In this document: positions 18,958 through 27,419 of the stretch, one piece after another
How the letters are laid out: each line of letters begins with the position of its first letter
How positions within the stretch are numbered: position 1 is the first letter of the stretch
DNA from: Streptomyces xanthophaeus
GTDB lineage: Bacteria > Actinomycetota > Actinomycetes > Streptomycetales > Streptomycetaceae
DNA: 64,000 bases
NCBI RefSeq assembly: GCF_030440515.1
Contig: NZ_CP076543.1
Location: forward strand, 4,871,501-4,935,500
Direction: 5' to 3'
Notes under the pieces: model-generated
What the model was told of the DNA's origin: nothing
What the model saw: the letters and a program-made list of their open reading frames with translations, nothing else
Databases searched by the model: none
Position numbers and translations under genes: made by a program

Positions 18958-20652
18958 ATGAGTATCCCGCCGCCCCCCAGCCAGCCGCCGTCCGGTGGCT
19001 TCGGTGCGCCCCAGGACCCGCCGCCGGGCGGGTTCGGCGCGCCCGTGCCACCGCCCGAACCGACCGCGGCCCAGCCCGCGTACGGGTACCCGCAGACCGG
19101 GCCCGGCTACGGCTACCCGCAGCAGCCCGGCACCCCGTCGCCGTACGGGGCCCCCGGCGCACCCGGAGGCGCGCCCGTGCCCGCCCCGCAGCCCCCGGCC
19201 CCGGCCCCGGCCGGCGGCAACGACAAGCGCACCCAGCTGACGATCGTCGGGGCGGCCGTCCTGGCCATCGTCCTCATCGTCGGCGGCGGCCTCTGGTACA
19301 CCTCCGGCGACAGCGGCGGCGGGAGCAAGGCCGACAGCAACCCGAGCGCCTCCCCGGGCAACGACAAGCCCCAGGACCACGTGCCCGGCACCGAGAAGGT
19401 CCCCGGCAACCCGAAGTCGAAGCCGCTCTTCAACCTGCCGAGCCCGGTCCCGGCCGAGATCGCCGTGGTCGCCGGCTCCTGGCTGACCGACTCCACCTAC
19501 ATCAAGTCCGATCTGTCGAAGGTCGTCGGCTACAACCTCGTCGACGGCGGCAAGAAGTGGGAGCTGCCCTTCCCCGGCGAGCTCTGCGGCGCGACCAAGC
19601 ACGTCAGCGAGAACAAGGCGGCGGTCCTCTTCAAGGCCTCCCAGCCGACGCCCGAGAACAAGTACATCCAGTGCACCGAGGTCGGCGTCATCGACCTGGA
19701 GAGCGGCAAGCTCGTCTGGTCCGGCAACGCCAAGAGCGTCACCGGCGGCGACAAGCCCGTCGTGTTCTCCAGCGTCACCCTCAGCGGCAAGACGGTCGCC
19801 GCGGCCGGCATCTCCGCGGGCGGCGCCGCCTGGAACCTCGCCGACGGCAAGTCCCTGTGGCTGCCCAAGGTCGACGGCGAAGGCTGCCGTGACGTGGGCT
19901 ACGGCGGCGGCGAGGCCCTCGCCGCCATCCGCAAGTGCGGCCAGAGCCCCAACTACACGCTGTACGGGCAGCTCCTCGACCCGGCCACCGGTGCGCCCAC
20001 GGCCTCGTACAAGCTCTCCCAGGGCATCGAGGACGCGTACATCGTCGCCACCAAGCCGCTGATCGTGGCGGCCGACGTCGGCAAGACCGCGAAGAACGCC
20101 ACGGGCATCAGCGACCTCTTCGTCGTCGACCCCAAGGGCGAGCTGAAGGCCCGTATCCCGCTCGCCTCCGGAGACTTCGGCGGCAAGTGCGGATCCGAGG
20201 TCGAGAAGTGCACGAACATGGTGGTCGGCAACGGCAAGCTCTACCTGCCGTCGTACGAGCACCAGGGCCAGGCCTCCAGCGGCCGCACCAACGAGCTGCT
20301 CTCCTTCGACCTGGAGACCGGCAAGCAGACCACCGACCGCGCCGACGCGGGCGAGCGGTACACGATGTTCCCGCTGCGCATGGACGGGTCGAACATCATC
20401 GCCTACAAGAACCCCCCGTACGACAAGGGCGGTCAGATCGTCAGCATCGACGGCAAGACCATGAAGGAGACCGTCCTCATGGAGAACCCGGCGGACAAGG
20501 CGAGCCAGCGCGCCGAGACCGGCTTTTCGCCCGAGTACTCCGAGTACCGCTACCACAACGGAAAGTTCTTCATCTCGCGCACCACGGTCGCCAAGCCGTA
20601 CTCGGACAAGGCCGACCCGGAGTACCTCTTCGTCTCCTTCACCGCGAGCTGA
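18958..20652 (+). CDS. Membrane-anchored PQQ-type beta-propeller protein, paralogue 3
   Basis: A 564-residue single-pass protein, the most diverged of the trio. It has a Pro/Gly/Tyr-rich cytosolic head of about 85 residues, a membrane helix at about 97-120 (LTIVGAAVLAIVLIVGGGLWY), a Ser/Lys linker and a propeller with DLESGKLVWSGNA and DLETGKQTTDRADAG blades. Paired cysteines recur (KCGSEVEKC). The ATG has GAGAGGCAACAG upstream. It is followed by a terminator hairpin. Function unknown; one possibility is sensing or organising at the cell envelope. Confidence 0.85.
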   Translation: MSIPPPPSQPPSGGFGAPQDPPPGGFGAPVPPPEPTAAQPAYGYPQTGPGYGYPQQPGTPSPYGAPGAPGGAPVPAPQPPAPAPAGGNDKRTQLTIVGAAVLAIVLIVGGGLWYTSGDSGGGSKADSNPSASPGNDKPQDHVPGTEKVPGNPKSKPLFNLPSPVPAEIAVVAGSWLTDSTYIKSDLSKVVGYNLVDGGKKWELPFPGELCGATKHVSENKAAVLFKASQPTPENKYIQCTEVGVIDLESGKLVWSGNAKSVTGGDKPVVFSSVTLSGKTVAAAGISAGGAAWNLADGKSLWLPKVDGEGCRDVGYGGGEALAAIRKCGQSPNYTLYGQLLDPATGAPTASYKLSQGIEDAYIVATKPLIVAADVGKTAKNATGISDLFVVDPKGELKARIPLASGDFGGKCGSEVEKCTNMVVGNGKLYLPSYEHQGQASSGRTNELLSFDLETGKQTTDRADAGERYTMFPLRMDGSNIIAYKNPPYDKGGQIVSIDGKTMKETVLMENPADKASQRAETGFSPEYSEYRYHNGKFFISRTTVAKPYSDKADPEYLFVSFTAS

Positions 20653-20685
20653 CCGGGCCGCGCCGATATCGCACAGCACCGCCGA

Positions 20686-20719
20686 AAGCCCCCGAACGGT
20701 CCGTACCGATCGGGGGCTT
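20686..20719 (+). terminator. Terminator hairpin after the beta-propeller genes
   Basis: AAGCCCCCGA (20686-20695) pairs with TCGGGGGCTT (20710-20719), followed by C-T-rich sequence. Confidence 0.6.
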
Positions 20720-20794
20720 CTGCGCGGTATCCCCCGCGCACCGTCGAACAAGCGTGTAGCTTGCCGGGGCAGAAGGGTGGGGGGTGTTTCCTCG

Positions 20795-21487
20795 ATGGGC
20801 GTACGGGTCGTGGTGGTCGACGAGCACCGGCTGCTGGCCGAGGCACTCGCCTCTGCCCTGAAGCTGCGCGGACACCGGGTGCTGGCCGCGGCCGCCCCGG
20901 CGGCGGGCGCCGCCGAGCTGGTCATCAGCCGCGCCCCGGAGGTCTGCCTGCTCGGCACCGCCACCCCCGCCGAGCCCGGGGTCTTCGAACCCGTCGTCCG
21001 CATCAAGCGGGAGCGCCCGCAGATCGCCGTGGTCGTCCTCGGCCCGGTGCCGAGCCCGCGCGGGATCGCGGCCGCCTTCGCCGCCGGCGCCTCGGGCTAC
21101 GTACGCCAGGACGAGCGCATCGAGGGCGTCGAGCGGGCCCTGGCCAAGGCCAGGGCGGGGGAGGTGGCGATCGCCCCGCAGCTGCTGCAGGGGGCCTTCG
21201 CGGAGCTGCTGAACCCCGCCGCCCAGCCCGACGACGAGGGGAGCCGGCTGCTGCGGCTGCTCACCCCGCGCGAGGTGGAGGTGCTCGTCCGGGTCGCCGA
21301 GGGCGAGGACACCCGGCTGATCGCCGCGGGCATGGAGATCGCCCCGAGCACCGCCCGTACGCACGTGCAGCGGGTGCTGATGAAGCTGGGCGTGGGGTCG
21401 AGGCTGGAGGCGGCCGCGCTGGCCGCCCGCACCGGCCTGCTGGACCGGGCACTGCCCACGATGCCGTCCGCCGTCGCGCGCGGCTGA
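20795..21487 (+). CDS. LuxR/NarL-type response regulator lacking the phospho-acceptor aspartate
   Basis: A 230-residue protein with a receiver-like domain (1-115) and a LuxR HTH (about 155-215: [40 protein letters not shown]). The receiver keeps the first acidic patch (VVVVDEH), but the residue that should be the phosphorylated Asp is glycine ([10 protein letters not shown]), and the conserved lysine near GYVRQ is also replaced. It therefore probably works without phosphorylation. ATG at 20795, with the GTG at 20777 as an alternative. No kinase gene is adjacent. It lies directly upstream of galE and resembles the regulator at 23050. Confidence 0.85.
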   Translation: MGVRVVVVDEHRLLAEALASALKLRGHRVLAAAAPAAGAAELVISRAPEVCLLGTATPAEPGVFEPVVRIKRERPQIAVVVLGPVPSPRGIAAAFAAGASGYVRQDERIEGVERALAKARAGEVAIAPQLLQGAFAELLNPAAQPDDEGSRLLRLLTPREVEVLVRVAEGEDTRLIAAGMEIAPSTARTHVQRVLMKLGVGSRLEAAALAARTGLLDRALPTMPSAVARG

Positions 21488-21599
21488 CGTACCGGCCGGG
21501 GCCGGGGGCCGATTTCCCCGTGGGCGCGGAATCGGGTATGCCAGTGTCCAAGCACGCGCACGTACCCGCGCGTGCTCCCCCGCGAGAGGCAGTAGGCGA

Positions 21600-22559
21600 G
21601 TGAGCAAGTACCTGGTAACCGGTGGCGCAGGATACGTCGGCAGCGTGGTCGCGGCCCACCTTCTGGAGGCCGGCCACGAGGTCACCGTCCTCGACGACCT
21701 GAGCACGGGCTTTCGCGCAGGGGTCCCGGAGGGCGCCACCTTCATCGAGGGCCGGATCCAGGACGCCGCCCGGTACGTGGACGGCTCCTACGAGGCGGTG
21801 CTGCACTTCGCGGCCTCCTCGCAGGTCGGCGAGTCCGTGGTGAACCCGGGCAAGTACTGGGAGAACAACGTCGGCGGGACGCTGGCCCTGCTGGCCGCGA
21901 TGCGCGGGGCGGGCGTGCGCAAGCTGGTGTTCTCCTCCACCGCCGCCACCTACGGCGAGCCGACGGAGGGCCTGCTGACGGAGGCCTCGGTGACCGCGCC
22001 GACCAACCCGTACGGTGCCTCGAAGCTGGCCGTCGACCACATGATCGCGGGGGAGTGCGTGGCGCACGGCCTGGCCGCGGTGTCCCTGCGCTACTTCAAC
22101 GTGGCCGGCGCCTACGGGCAGTTCGGCGAGCGCCACACCCCCGAGACGCACCTGATCCCGCTGGTCCTCCAGGTCGCGCTGGGCGAGCGGGAGTCGATCT
22201 CGGTGTTCGGCGAGGACTACCCGACCCCGGACGGCACCTGCGTCCGCGACTACATCCACGTCGCCGACCTCGCGGAGGCCCACCTGGCCGCCCTGCGGGC
22301 CGCCACCGGCGGAGAGCACCTGATCTGCAACCTGGGCAACGGCAACGGCTTCTCCGTCCGCGAGGTCGTCGAGACCGTCCGCAAGGTCACCGGCCGGGAG
22401 ATCCCCGAGGTGGTCGCGCCGCGCCGGGCCGGCGACCCGGCGATGCTCGTCGCCTCCGCGCGCACGGCCCACGAGCGCCTCGGCTGGACCCCGAGCCGCT
22501 CGGACCTCACCGGGATCATCACGGACGCGTGGAACTTCGCGCGTACGCACACCTCCTGA
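21600..22559 (+). CDS. galE: UDP-glucose 4-epimerase
   Basis: A 319-residue short-chain dehydrogenase-fold enzyme interconverting UDP-glucose and UDP-galactose. The NAD-binding GGAGYVGS, the FSSTAATYG segment, the catalytic YGASK (Y-x-x-x-K) and [10 protein letters not shown] are all present. UDP-galactose would feed exopolysaccharide or wall glycans; a role in galactose catabolism is less likely because galT and galK are not next to it. GTG start at 21600 with GAGAGGCAG upstream. It is flanked on both sides by related LuxR-type regulators. Confidence 0.94.
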   Translation: MSKYLVTGGAGYVGSVVAAHLLEAGHEVTVLDDLSTGFRAGVPEGATFIEGRIQDAARYVDGSYEAVLHFAASSQVGESVVNPGKYWENNVGGTLALLAAMRGAGVRKLVFSSTAATYGEPTEGLLTEASVTAPTNPYGASKLAVDHMIAGECVAHGLAAVSLRYFNVAGAYGQFGERHTPETHLIPLVLQVALGERESISVFGEDYPTPDGTCVRDYIHVADLAEAHLAALRAATGGEHLICNLGNGNGFSVREVVETVRKVTGREIPEVVAPRRAGDPAMLVASARTAHERLGWTPSRSDLTGIITDAWNFARTHTS

Positions 22560-23049
22560 ACCTCCAGAACCTCCGGTATCCGTCCGGACCTCCCCTTGCC
22601 CTGCGCGCCCCCCGCACCCCGATCGGTGCGGGGGGCGTGTGCGTGTCGGCCGTGCGCTGCGGACGGGCGCTGTGCGCGGGCGCCCGGCGTGCACACGCCG
22701 GGTGAAATGCCCCCCGTGCAACTGCCCGCGGCACACGCCGGTACCGAAGCCGCCATCAGGACCTTCAGGGCAGGCGATTTCAAGCCATCGCAAAGCGGAT
22801 TCGGGACGCCCGCGCCGGAAAATCCCCGGAAAAACTTCTGCTATTCGGCCAACCGCCGGACGCCCCCGGCCCTACGCTGATGCGTGACACCGGTGGGGGC
22901 CGGTGTTGATTCAGGGGTCGAGACAAGTCGGGTACGTCGTCCGGTCCGGGGTAGTGCAGAGATGTCACGGCGGCGGCCGGGGCAGCTGCGGATCACCCGG
23001 TCCGGGCGCCGTACCCGCCGTCGTCCGTTCCCCTACCCTTGGGGGTTTT
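22560..23049. other. 490-bp non-coding stretch between galE and the second regulator
   Basis: Apart from the hairpin at 22606-22637 I see no gene here. Its second half (about 22790-22900) is less GC-rich, with runs such as GGAAAAACTTCTGC, and may hold distal regulatory sites for the regulator gene at 23050. A TACCCT hexamer at 23034-23039 lies ten bases before that GTG. Confidence 0.5.
22606..22637 (+). terminator. Terminator hairpin after galE
   Basis: CGCCCCCCGCACC (22606-22618) pairs perfectly with GGTGCGGGGGGCG (22625-22637) around a 6-nt loop, about 45 bp after the galE stop. Confidence 0.7.
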
Positions 23050-23817
23050 GTGGTTCGTATCCGGGTTCTCGTCGTCGACGATCACCGCATCTTCGCCGAA
23101 TCGCTCGCAGCCGCGCTCGCGGCCGAGCCGGACGTGGACGTGTCCGCGGCCGGCAGCGGCCCCGCCGCGCTGCGCTGCCTCGAACGCGCGGCGGCCGAGG
23201 GCCGCCGCTTCGACGTCCTGCTGGTCGACGCCGATCTCGGCGCGGTCCCGGGGGCCGTGCCCGCCCAGCGGGAGTCCGGCTCCGGGCCACCGCCGCCCAG
23301 TTCGGACGGGATCGCGCTGGTCGCGGGGGTGCGGGTGTCCCACCCCGGGGTCCGCACCGTCGTGCTCGCCGAGCGCGACGACCCCCGCCGGGCCGCCCTC
23401 GCCCTCCAGGCGGGAGCCTCGGGCTGGGTGGCGAAGGACTGCTCGCTGTCCCGGCTGCTGGCCGTGATCCGCGGGGTCCTGCGCGAGGAGACCCACCTGC
23501 CGCCCGCCCTGCTCACCGGGGTGCTCCGGGAGCTGACCGCGGCGCGCAAGCACCGTACGGACAGCGAGCGGCTGGTGGAGTCGCTGACCCCGCGCGAGCA
23601 CGAGGTGCTGCGCTGCATGGTGGCGGGGCTGGGCCGCAAGGACGTGGCGGCCCGGCTGTTCCTGTCCCCGCACACCGTCCGCACCCACATGCAGAACGTG
23701 CTGGGCAAGCTCGGGGTGCACTCCACGCTGGCCGCGGTGGCCCTGGCCCGGCGGGCCGGCGTACGACCGGCGGACCTAGCCGGGGATGTTGTCGAACGGA
23801 GCGGTCAACTGGCGTAG
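23050..23817 (+). CDS. LuxR/NarL-type response regulator
   Basis: A 255-residue orphan regulator. The receiver has the acidic pair VLVVDDH, a phospho-acceptor in DVLLVDADLG and the conserved lysine in GWVAKD. A Pro/Gly/Ser-rich insertion of about 20 residues (around 85-105) follows the acceptor Asp. The LuxR HTH reads LTPREHEVLRCMVAGLGRKDVAARLFLSPHTVRTHMQNVLGKLGV. GTG start at 23050 with GGGGG just upstream; the frame is open earlier but without support. Its 3' end overlaps the convergent MarR gene by 42 bp. It is probably a paralogue of the regulator at 20795, here with intact phosphorylation chemistry. Confidence 0.88.
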   Translation: MVRIRVLVVDDHRIFAESLAAALAAEPDVDVSAAGSGPAALRCLERAAAEGRRFDVLLVDADLGAVPGAVPAQRESGSGPPPPSSDGIALVAGVRVSHPGVRTVVLAERDDPRRAALALQAGASGWVAKDCSLSRLLAVIRGVLREETHLPPALLTGVLRELTAARKHRTDSERLVESLTPREHEVLRCMVAGLGRKDVAARLFLSPHTVRTHMQNVLGKLGVHSTLAAVALARRAGVRPADLAGDVVERSGQLA

Positions 23818-24273
23818 CAGCCCGGCGAGATCGCCGCGCTGACTCTGCGAGAGCTGGGCCAGGATCGCCCGTTCCTGGGCCAGCAGCCCGGCGAGGGCCT
23901 GGTCGGCGCGGTCCCGGCCCTCGGGGGTGAGCCGCACCAGGACCCCCCGGCGGTCGCTGGGGTCCGGGAGCCGTTCGACGAGGCCCTTCTTGGCGAGCCG
24001 GTCGATGCGGTTGGTCATGGTGCCGGAAGTGACCAGGGTCTGGGTCAACAGCTGGCCGGGGGAGAGCTGGTAGGGCGCGCCGGCGCGGCGCAGCGACGTC
24101 AGGACGTCGAACTCCCACGGCTCCAGGCCGTGCTCGGAGAAGGCCAGCCTGCGGGCGCGGTCCAGATGGCGCGCGAGTCTGCTGACACGGCTCAGTACCT
24201 CGAGCGGTTCCACGTCGAGGTCAGGGCGCTCCCGCCGCCATGCCGCCACCAGTCGGTCGACCTCGTCCTCCAT
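23776..24273 (-). CDS. MarR-family transcriptional regulator
   Basis: A 165-residue winged-helix repressor: helical dimerisation segment, recognition region SPGQLLTQTLVTSGTMTNRIDRLAKKGLVERL and the wing DPSDRRGVLVRLTPEG. The ATG at 24273 is favoured over an in-frame ATG at 24315 because TACACT ends 7 nt before it, predicting a leaderless message. It is divergent from a methyltransferase gene, with a repeated CGAGTATC-type operator in between, so it probably represses both itself and that operon. The ligand is unknown. Confidence 0.88.
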   Translation of the reverse strand: MEDEVDRLVAAWRRERPDLDVEPLEVLSRVSRLARHLDRARRLAFSEHGLEPWEFDVLTSLRRAGAPYQLSPGQLLTQTLVTSGTMTNRIDRLAKKGLVERLPDPSDRRGVLVRLTPEGRDRADQALAGLLAQERAILAQLSQSQRGDLAGLLRQLTAPFDNIPG

Positions 24274-24280
24274 GCCGATC

Positions 24281-24286
24281 AGTGTA
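24281..24286 (-). promoter_or_regulatory. Putative -10 element (TACACT) for leaderless marR-type mRNA
   Basis: TACACT on the minus strand fits TAnnnT and ends 7 nt before the ATG at 24273. Confidence 0.45.
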
Positions 24287-24317
24287 CGGGGTCTGTCGAT
24301 GTGAAGTCTCTTCATAC

Positions 24318-24355
24318 CGAGTATCTCGATCACGAGTATCTTGACATCGAGATAT
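24318..24355. promoter_or_regulatory. MarR-type operator array in the divergent promoter region
   Basis: CGAGTATC at 24318-24325 and 24333-24340, and CGAGATAT at 24348-24355, form three repeats at a 15-bp period. Within them, 24337-24354 is a near-perfect palindrome (TATCTTGA-CA-TCGAGATA), the usual form of MarR operators. It covers a perfect TTGACA -35 hexamer (24341-24346) pointing towards the methyltransferase gene. Repression of that gene by the adjacent MarR protein is the natural inference. Confidence 0.6.
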
Positions 24356-24434
24356 AAATGAAGCGAGCATGGGGCATGGAGGGGGCCGGAACGGATTCCG
24401 CTTCCGATCGCCCCGCCAGCAGGGAGGCTCGAAC

Positions 24435-25292
24435 ATGTATTCCGATACCGCGCGCGCCGGGACCCCCACGTCCACCGCGCCATCCGCCCCCACCTGGGAT
24501 CCCCAGCAGTACCTCCGGCACTCGGGCCACCGCACACGGCCCTTCCTCGACCTGCTCACCCGCATACCCGAGCTCCCCCACAGCCCCGCCCGCATCGCCG
24601 ACCTCGGCTGCGGCCCCGGCAACGTCACCACCCTCCTCGCCGAGCGCTGGCCCGAGGCCCGCATCACCGGCTTCGACCTCTCCCCGGAGATGCTCCGCCG
24701 CGCCACCGAGGAGTACGCCGGGTCCACCCCCGGCGGCGGCTGCCTCGACTTCCGCCACGGGGACCTCGCCACCTGGCTCCCCGAGGAGCCCTACGACCTG
24801 ATCGTCTCCAACGCCGCCCTGCAGTGGGTCCCCGGCCACCCCGGCTCCTTCGGCGCCTGGATCAACGGCCTGCGCCCCGGCGGCACCTTCGCCTTCCAGA
24901 TTCCCGGCAACTTCACGGCCCCCAGCCACGCCCTGCTTGCGCAGCAGTGCGACACGCCGCGCTGGCGGGCCCGGCTCGCCGGTCACGGCGCCCGCTACAT
25001 CCATCTCCTCGAACCCGCCGAATACCTTGCCCGGTTCACCGAGCTCGGCTGCGCCGCCGACATCTGGGAAACCACCTACCACCAACTGCTCCAGGGCCCC
25101 GACCCCGTGCTCGACTGGGTCAAGGGCACCGCCCTGCGCCCCGTCCTCACCGCCCTCGGCGACGACCGCGACGCCGTGGACGCCTTCCTCACCGAATACC
25201 GCGACCGGCTGCGCGCGGCCTATCCGACCGGCCCGCGCGGCACCGTCTTCCCGTTCCGCCGCATCTTCGCCGTAGCCCGCAAGGAGGCATGA
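24435..25292 (+). CDS. tam: Trans-aconitate 2-methyltransferase-like SAM methyltransferase
   Basis: A 285-residue class I SAM-dependent methyltransferase: motif I IADLGCGPGNVTTLLAERWP, motif II acidic residue in GFDLSPEML, and the Tam-type SNAALQWVPGH. The C-terminal ARYIHLLEPAEYLARFTELGC also matches the trans-aconitate methyltransferase family, which methylates trans-aconitate, an inhibitor of aconitase. The ATG at 24435 follows GGGAGG. It overlaps the next gene by ATGA and is divergent from a MarR regulator that probably controls it. Substrate assignment rests on family resemblance. Confidence 0.85.
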   Translation: MYSDTARAGTPTSTAPSAPTWDPQQYLRHSGHRTRPFLDLLTRIPELPHSPARIADLGCGPGNVTTLLAERWPEARITGFDLSPEMLRRATEEYAGSTPGGGCLDFRHGDLATWLPEEPYDLIVSNAALQWVPGHPGSFGAWINGLRPGGTFAFQIPGNFTAPSHALLAQQCDTPRWRARLAGHGARYIHLLEPAEYLARFTELGCAADIWETTYHQLLQGPDPVLDWVKGTALRPVLTALGDDRDAVDAFLTEYRDRLRAAYPTGPRGTVFPFRRIFAVARKEA

Positions 25293-25687
25293 CCGTGCTG
25301 ACCGCAGTCGACCACGTGCAACTCGCCGCGCCGCCGGACTCGGAGGACCGGCTCCGCGCGTACTACACGGACGTCCTGGGCATGACCGAGATCCCCAAGC
25401 CGCCCGTCCTCGCCGCCCGCGGGGGCTGCTGGTTCGAAGCCGGGCCCGTCCAGCTGCACCTCGGCGTCGAGGAGGACTTCCGGCCCGCCCGCAAGGCCCA
25501 TCCGGGGCTGCGGGTGACCGACATCGAGGCGTACGCGAGCAGACTGCGGGAGCGGGGAGCCAAGGTGGTCTGGGACGACGACCTGCCGGGCCACCGCCGC
25601 TTCTACTCGGAGGACCCCGTCGGCAACCGGCTCGAATTCCTGGAACGGCACCGCCCGGAACCGGCAGCGCTGGAACCCTGCGCATAA
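25289..25687 (+). CDS. VOC (glyoxalase/dioxygenase-fold) family protein
   Basis: A 132-residue two-module VOC-fold protein: VDHVQLAAPPDSEDRLRAYY, then FEAGPVQLHLGVEEDF, and DPVGNRLEFLE near the end. The H, H and E at the usual metal positions (VDHVQ, VQLHLG, NRLEF) look present, so a metal centre is plausible. Substrate unknown. It overlaps tam by ATGA with AAGGAGGC upstream, so both products probably share a detoxification or repair task under the MarR regulator. Confidence 0.85.
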   Translation: MTVLTAVDHVQLAAPPDSEDRLRAYYTDVLGMTEIPKPPVLAARGGCWFEAGPVQLHLGVEEDFRPARKAHPGLRVTDIEAYASRLRERGAKVVWDDDLPGHRRFYSEDPVGNRLEFLERHRPEPAALEPCA

Positions 25688-25693
25688 GGCGTA

Positions 25694-25747
25694 CGACACG
25701 ACGGCGCCCCGTCACCGGAGATCCGGTGACGGGGCGCCGTCGTGTCG
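25694..25747. terminator. Perfect 26-bp palindrome between convergent VOC and TetR genes
   Basis: Arms 25694-25719 and 25722-25747 are exact reverse complements. The hairpin lies between two convergent genes and should stop transcription from both sides. Confidence 0.8.
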
Positions 25748-25767
25748 TCGCGTCGTACGTGAAGGGC

Positions 25768-26442
25768 TCAGTTCTTGCGCCGGCCCACCAGCTGAGGCTT
25801 CGACTCCAGCCCGTCCAGCCCGTGCCAGGCCAGATTCACCAGGTGCGCCGCCACCTCCGCCTTCTTGGGCCTGCGCACGTCCAGCCACCACTGCCCGGTC
25901 AGCGCCACCATCCCGACCAGCGCCTGCGCGTACAGCGGGGCCAGCTTGGGGTCAAAGCCCCGCGCCTTGAACTCCAGACCCAGGATGTCCTCGACCTGCG
26001 TGGCGATGTCGCTGATCAGCGAGGCGAAGGTGCCCGTCGACTGGGCGACCGGGGAATCGCGCACGAGGATCCGGAAACCGTCCGTGTACGACTCGATGTA
26101 GTCCAGCAGCGCGAACGCCGCCTGCTCCAGCAGCTCCCGCGGGTGCCCGGCCGTCAGCGCACCCGTCACCCCGTCCAGCAGCTGGCGCATCTCCCGGTCC
26201 ACGACGACCGCGTACAGGCCCTCCTTGCCGCCGAAGTGCTCGTACACCACCGGCTTGGACACCCCGGCCTTCGCCGCGATCTCCTCCACCGAGGTGCCTT
26301 CGAAGCCCTTCTCCGCGAACAGGGTCCGGCCGATGTCCAGCAGTTGCTGGCGCCGCTCCGCGCCCGTCATCCTGACCCGGCGGCCGCGCCTGGGCTTGTC
26401 GCTGCTGGAATTACTGCCGTCGATCGCCACGCCCCCCATCAT
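25768..26442 (-). CDS. TetR-family regulator coupled to the desaturase gene
   Basis: A 224-residue TetR protein. The HTH region reads RRQQLLDIGRTLFAEKGFEGTSVEEIAAKAGVSKPVVYEHFGGKEGLY, and the C-terminal ligand domain ends in a basic tail. The ATG at 26442 overlaps the desaturase stop by ATGA, so it is cotranscribed with and translationally coupled to the desaturase. By analogy with FasR/DesT-type regulators of fatty-acid genes, it probably binds the two dyads at 27470-27500 upstream of the operon and senses acyl-CoA; the ligand is inference. Confidence 0.9.
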   Translation of the reverse strand: MMGGVAIDGSNSSSDKPRRGRRVRMTGAERRQQLLDIGRTLFAEKGFEGTSVEEIAAKAGVSKPVVYEHFGGKEGLYAVVVDREMRQLLDGVTGALTAGHPRELLEQAAFALLDYIESYTDGFRILVRDSPVAQSTGTFASLISDIATQVEDILGLEFKARGFDPKLAPLYAQALVGMVALTGQWWLDVRRPKKAEVAAHLVNLAWHGLDGLESKPQLVGRRKN

Positions 26443-27419
26443 GCCGCGTTCGACTCGTTTTCCCTGCGCCGGGCGTCGATGCGGGCCGCCGACGGCCAGC
26501 GGACGTCCGTCGCCCAGCCCAGCTGCTCGAACCAGCGGATCAGCCGCGCGCTGGAGTCGACCTGGCCGCGCAGCACACCGTGCCGCGCCGAGGTCGGGTC
26601 GGCGTGGTGCAGGTTGTGCCAGGACTCCCCGCACGAGAGCACCGCCAGCCACCAGACGTTGCCACTGCGGTCCCGGGACCTGAACGGCCGCTTGCCCACC
26701 GCGTGACAGATCGAGTTGATCGACCACGTCACGTGGTGCAGCAGCGCGACCCGGACCAGGGAGCCCCAGAAGAACGCCGTGAACGCGCCCCACCAGGACA
26801 TCGTCACCAGACCGCCCACCAGCGGCGGGAGCGCCAGCGAGAACATCGTCCAGAAGATGAAGTCCCGCGAGATCCGGCGGATCGCCGGGTCCTTGATCAG
26901 GTCGGGGGCGTACTTCTGCTGATCGGTCTGCTCCTCGTCGAACAGCCAGCCGATGTGCGCCCACCACAGCCCCTTCATCAGGGCCGGCAGCGTCTCCCCG
27001 AACCGCCACGGCGAATGCGGGTCACCCTCGTGGTCGGAGAACTTGTGGTGCTTGCGGTGGTCCGCCACCCAGCGCACCAGCGGCCCCTCCACCGCCATCG
27101 ACCCCATCACGGCGAGGACGATCCGCAGCGGCCGCTTCGCCTTGAAGGAACCGTGCGTGAAGTAGCGGTGGAAACCGATGGTGATCCCGTGGCAGGCCAG
27201 GAAGTACATGAAGACCATCAGGCCCAGATCCAGCCAGCTCACCCCCCAGCCCCAGGCCAGCGGAACCGCCGCCAGCAGGGCCACGAAGGGCACGGTGATG
27301 AACAGCAGCAGAGCGATCTGCTCGATGGAGCGCTTGTTCTCGCCGCCCAGTGTCGCGGACGGCTCGGACGTGTCGGAGGGTGCGGAGGCACCCTCGATCA
27401 GATCGGGACTGGTGGTCAT
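26439..27419 (-). CDS. Acyl-CoA/fatty-acid desaturase (delta-9 type)
   Basis: A 326-residue di-iron membrane desaturase. All three histidine boxes are present: H84-R-Y-F-T-H89, H121-R-K-H-H125 and H-N-L-H-H in ESWHNLHHADPTSARHG. Hydrophobic pairs before box 1 and between boxes 2 and 3 give the four-helix topology of stearoyl-CoA desaturases. It would introduce a double bond into saturated acyl chains to adjust membrane fluidity; most Streptomyces lipids are branched saturated, so its use may be conditional. ATG at 27419 preceded by AGGGGACACCC. Confidence 0.92.
   Translation of the reverse strand: MTTSPDLIEGASAPSDTSEPSATLGGENKRSIEQIALLLFITVPFVALLAAVPLAWGWGVSWLDLGLMVFMYFLACHGITIGFHRYFTHGSFKAKRPLRIVLAVMGSMAVEGPLVRWVADHRKHHKFSDHEGDPHSPWRFGETLPALMKGLWWAHIGWLFDEEQTDQQKYAPDLIKDPAIRRISRDFIFWTMFSLALPPLVGGLVTMSWWGAFTAFFWGSLVRVALLHHVTWSINSICHAVGKRPFRSRDRSGNVWWLAVLSCGESWHNLHHADPTSARHGVLRGQVDSSARLIRWFEQLGWATDVRWPSAARIDARRRENESNAA

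Noticed and set aside
20930..20970. Frameshift or sequencing error explaining the missing Asp in the first LuxR regulator
   Set aside because: The flanking receiver sequence stays in frame and family-like, and the conserved Lys is also replaced, so a true degenerate receiver is more likely than one error.
22884..23930. An open frame overlapping the second LuxR regulator on the same strand
   Set aside because: Arg/Pro/Gly-rich translation with no domain, in a different frame from the convincing receiver-HTH protein.
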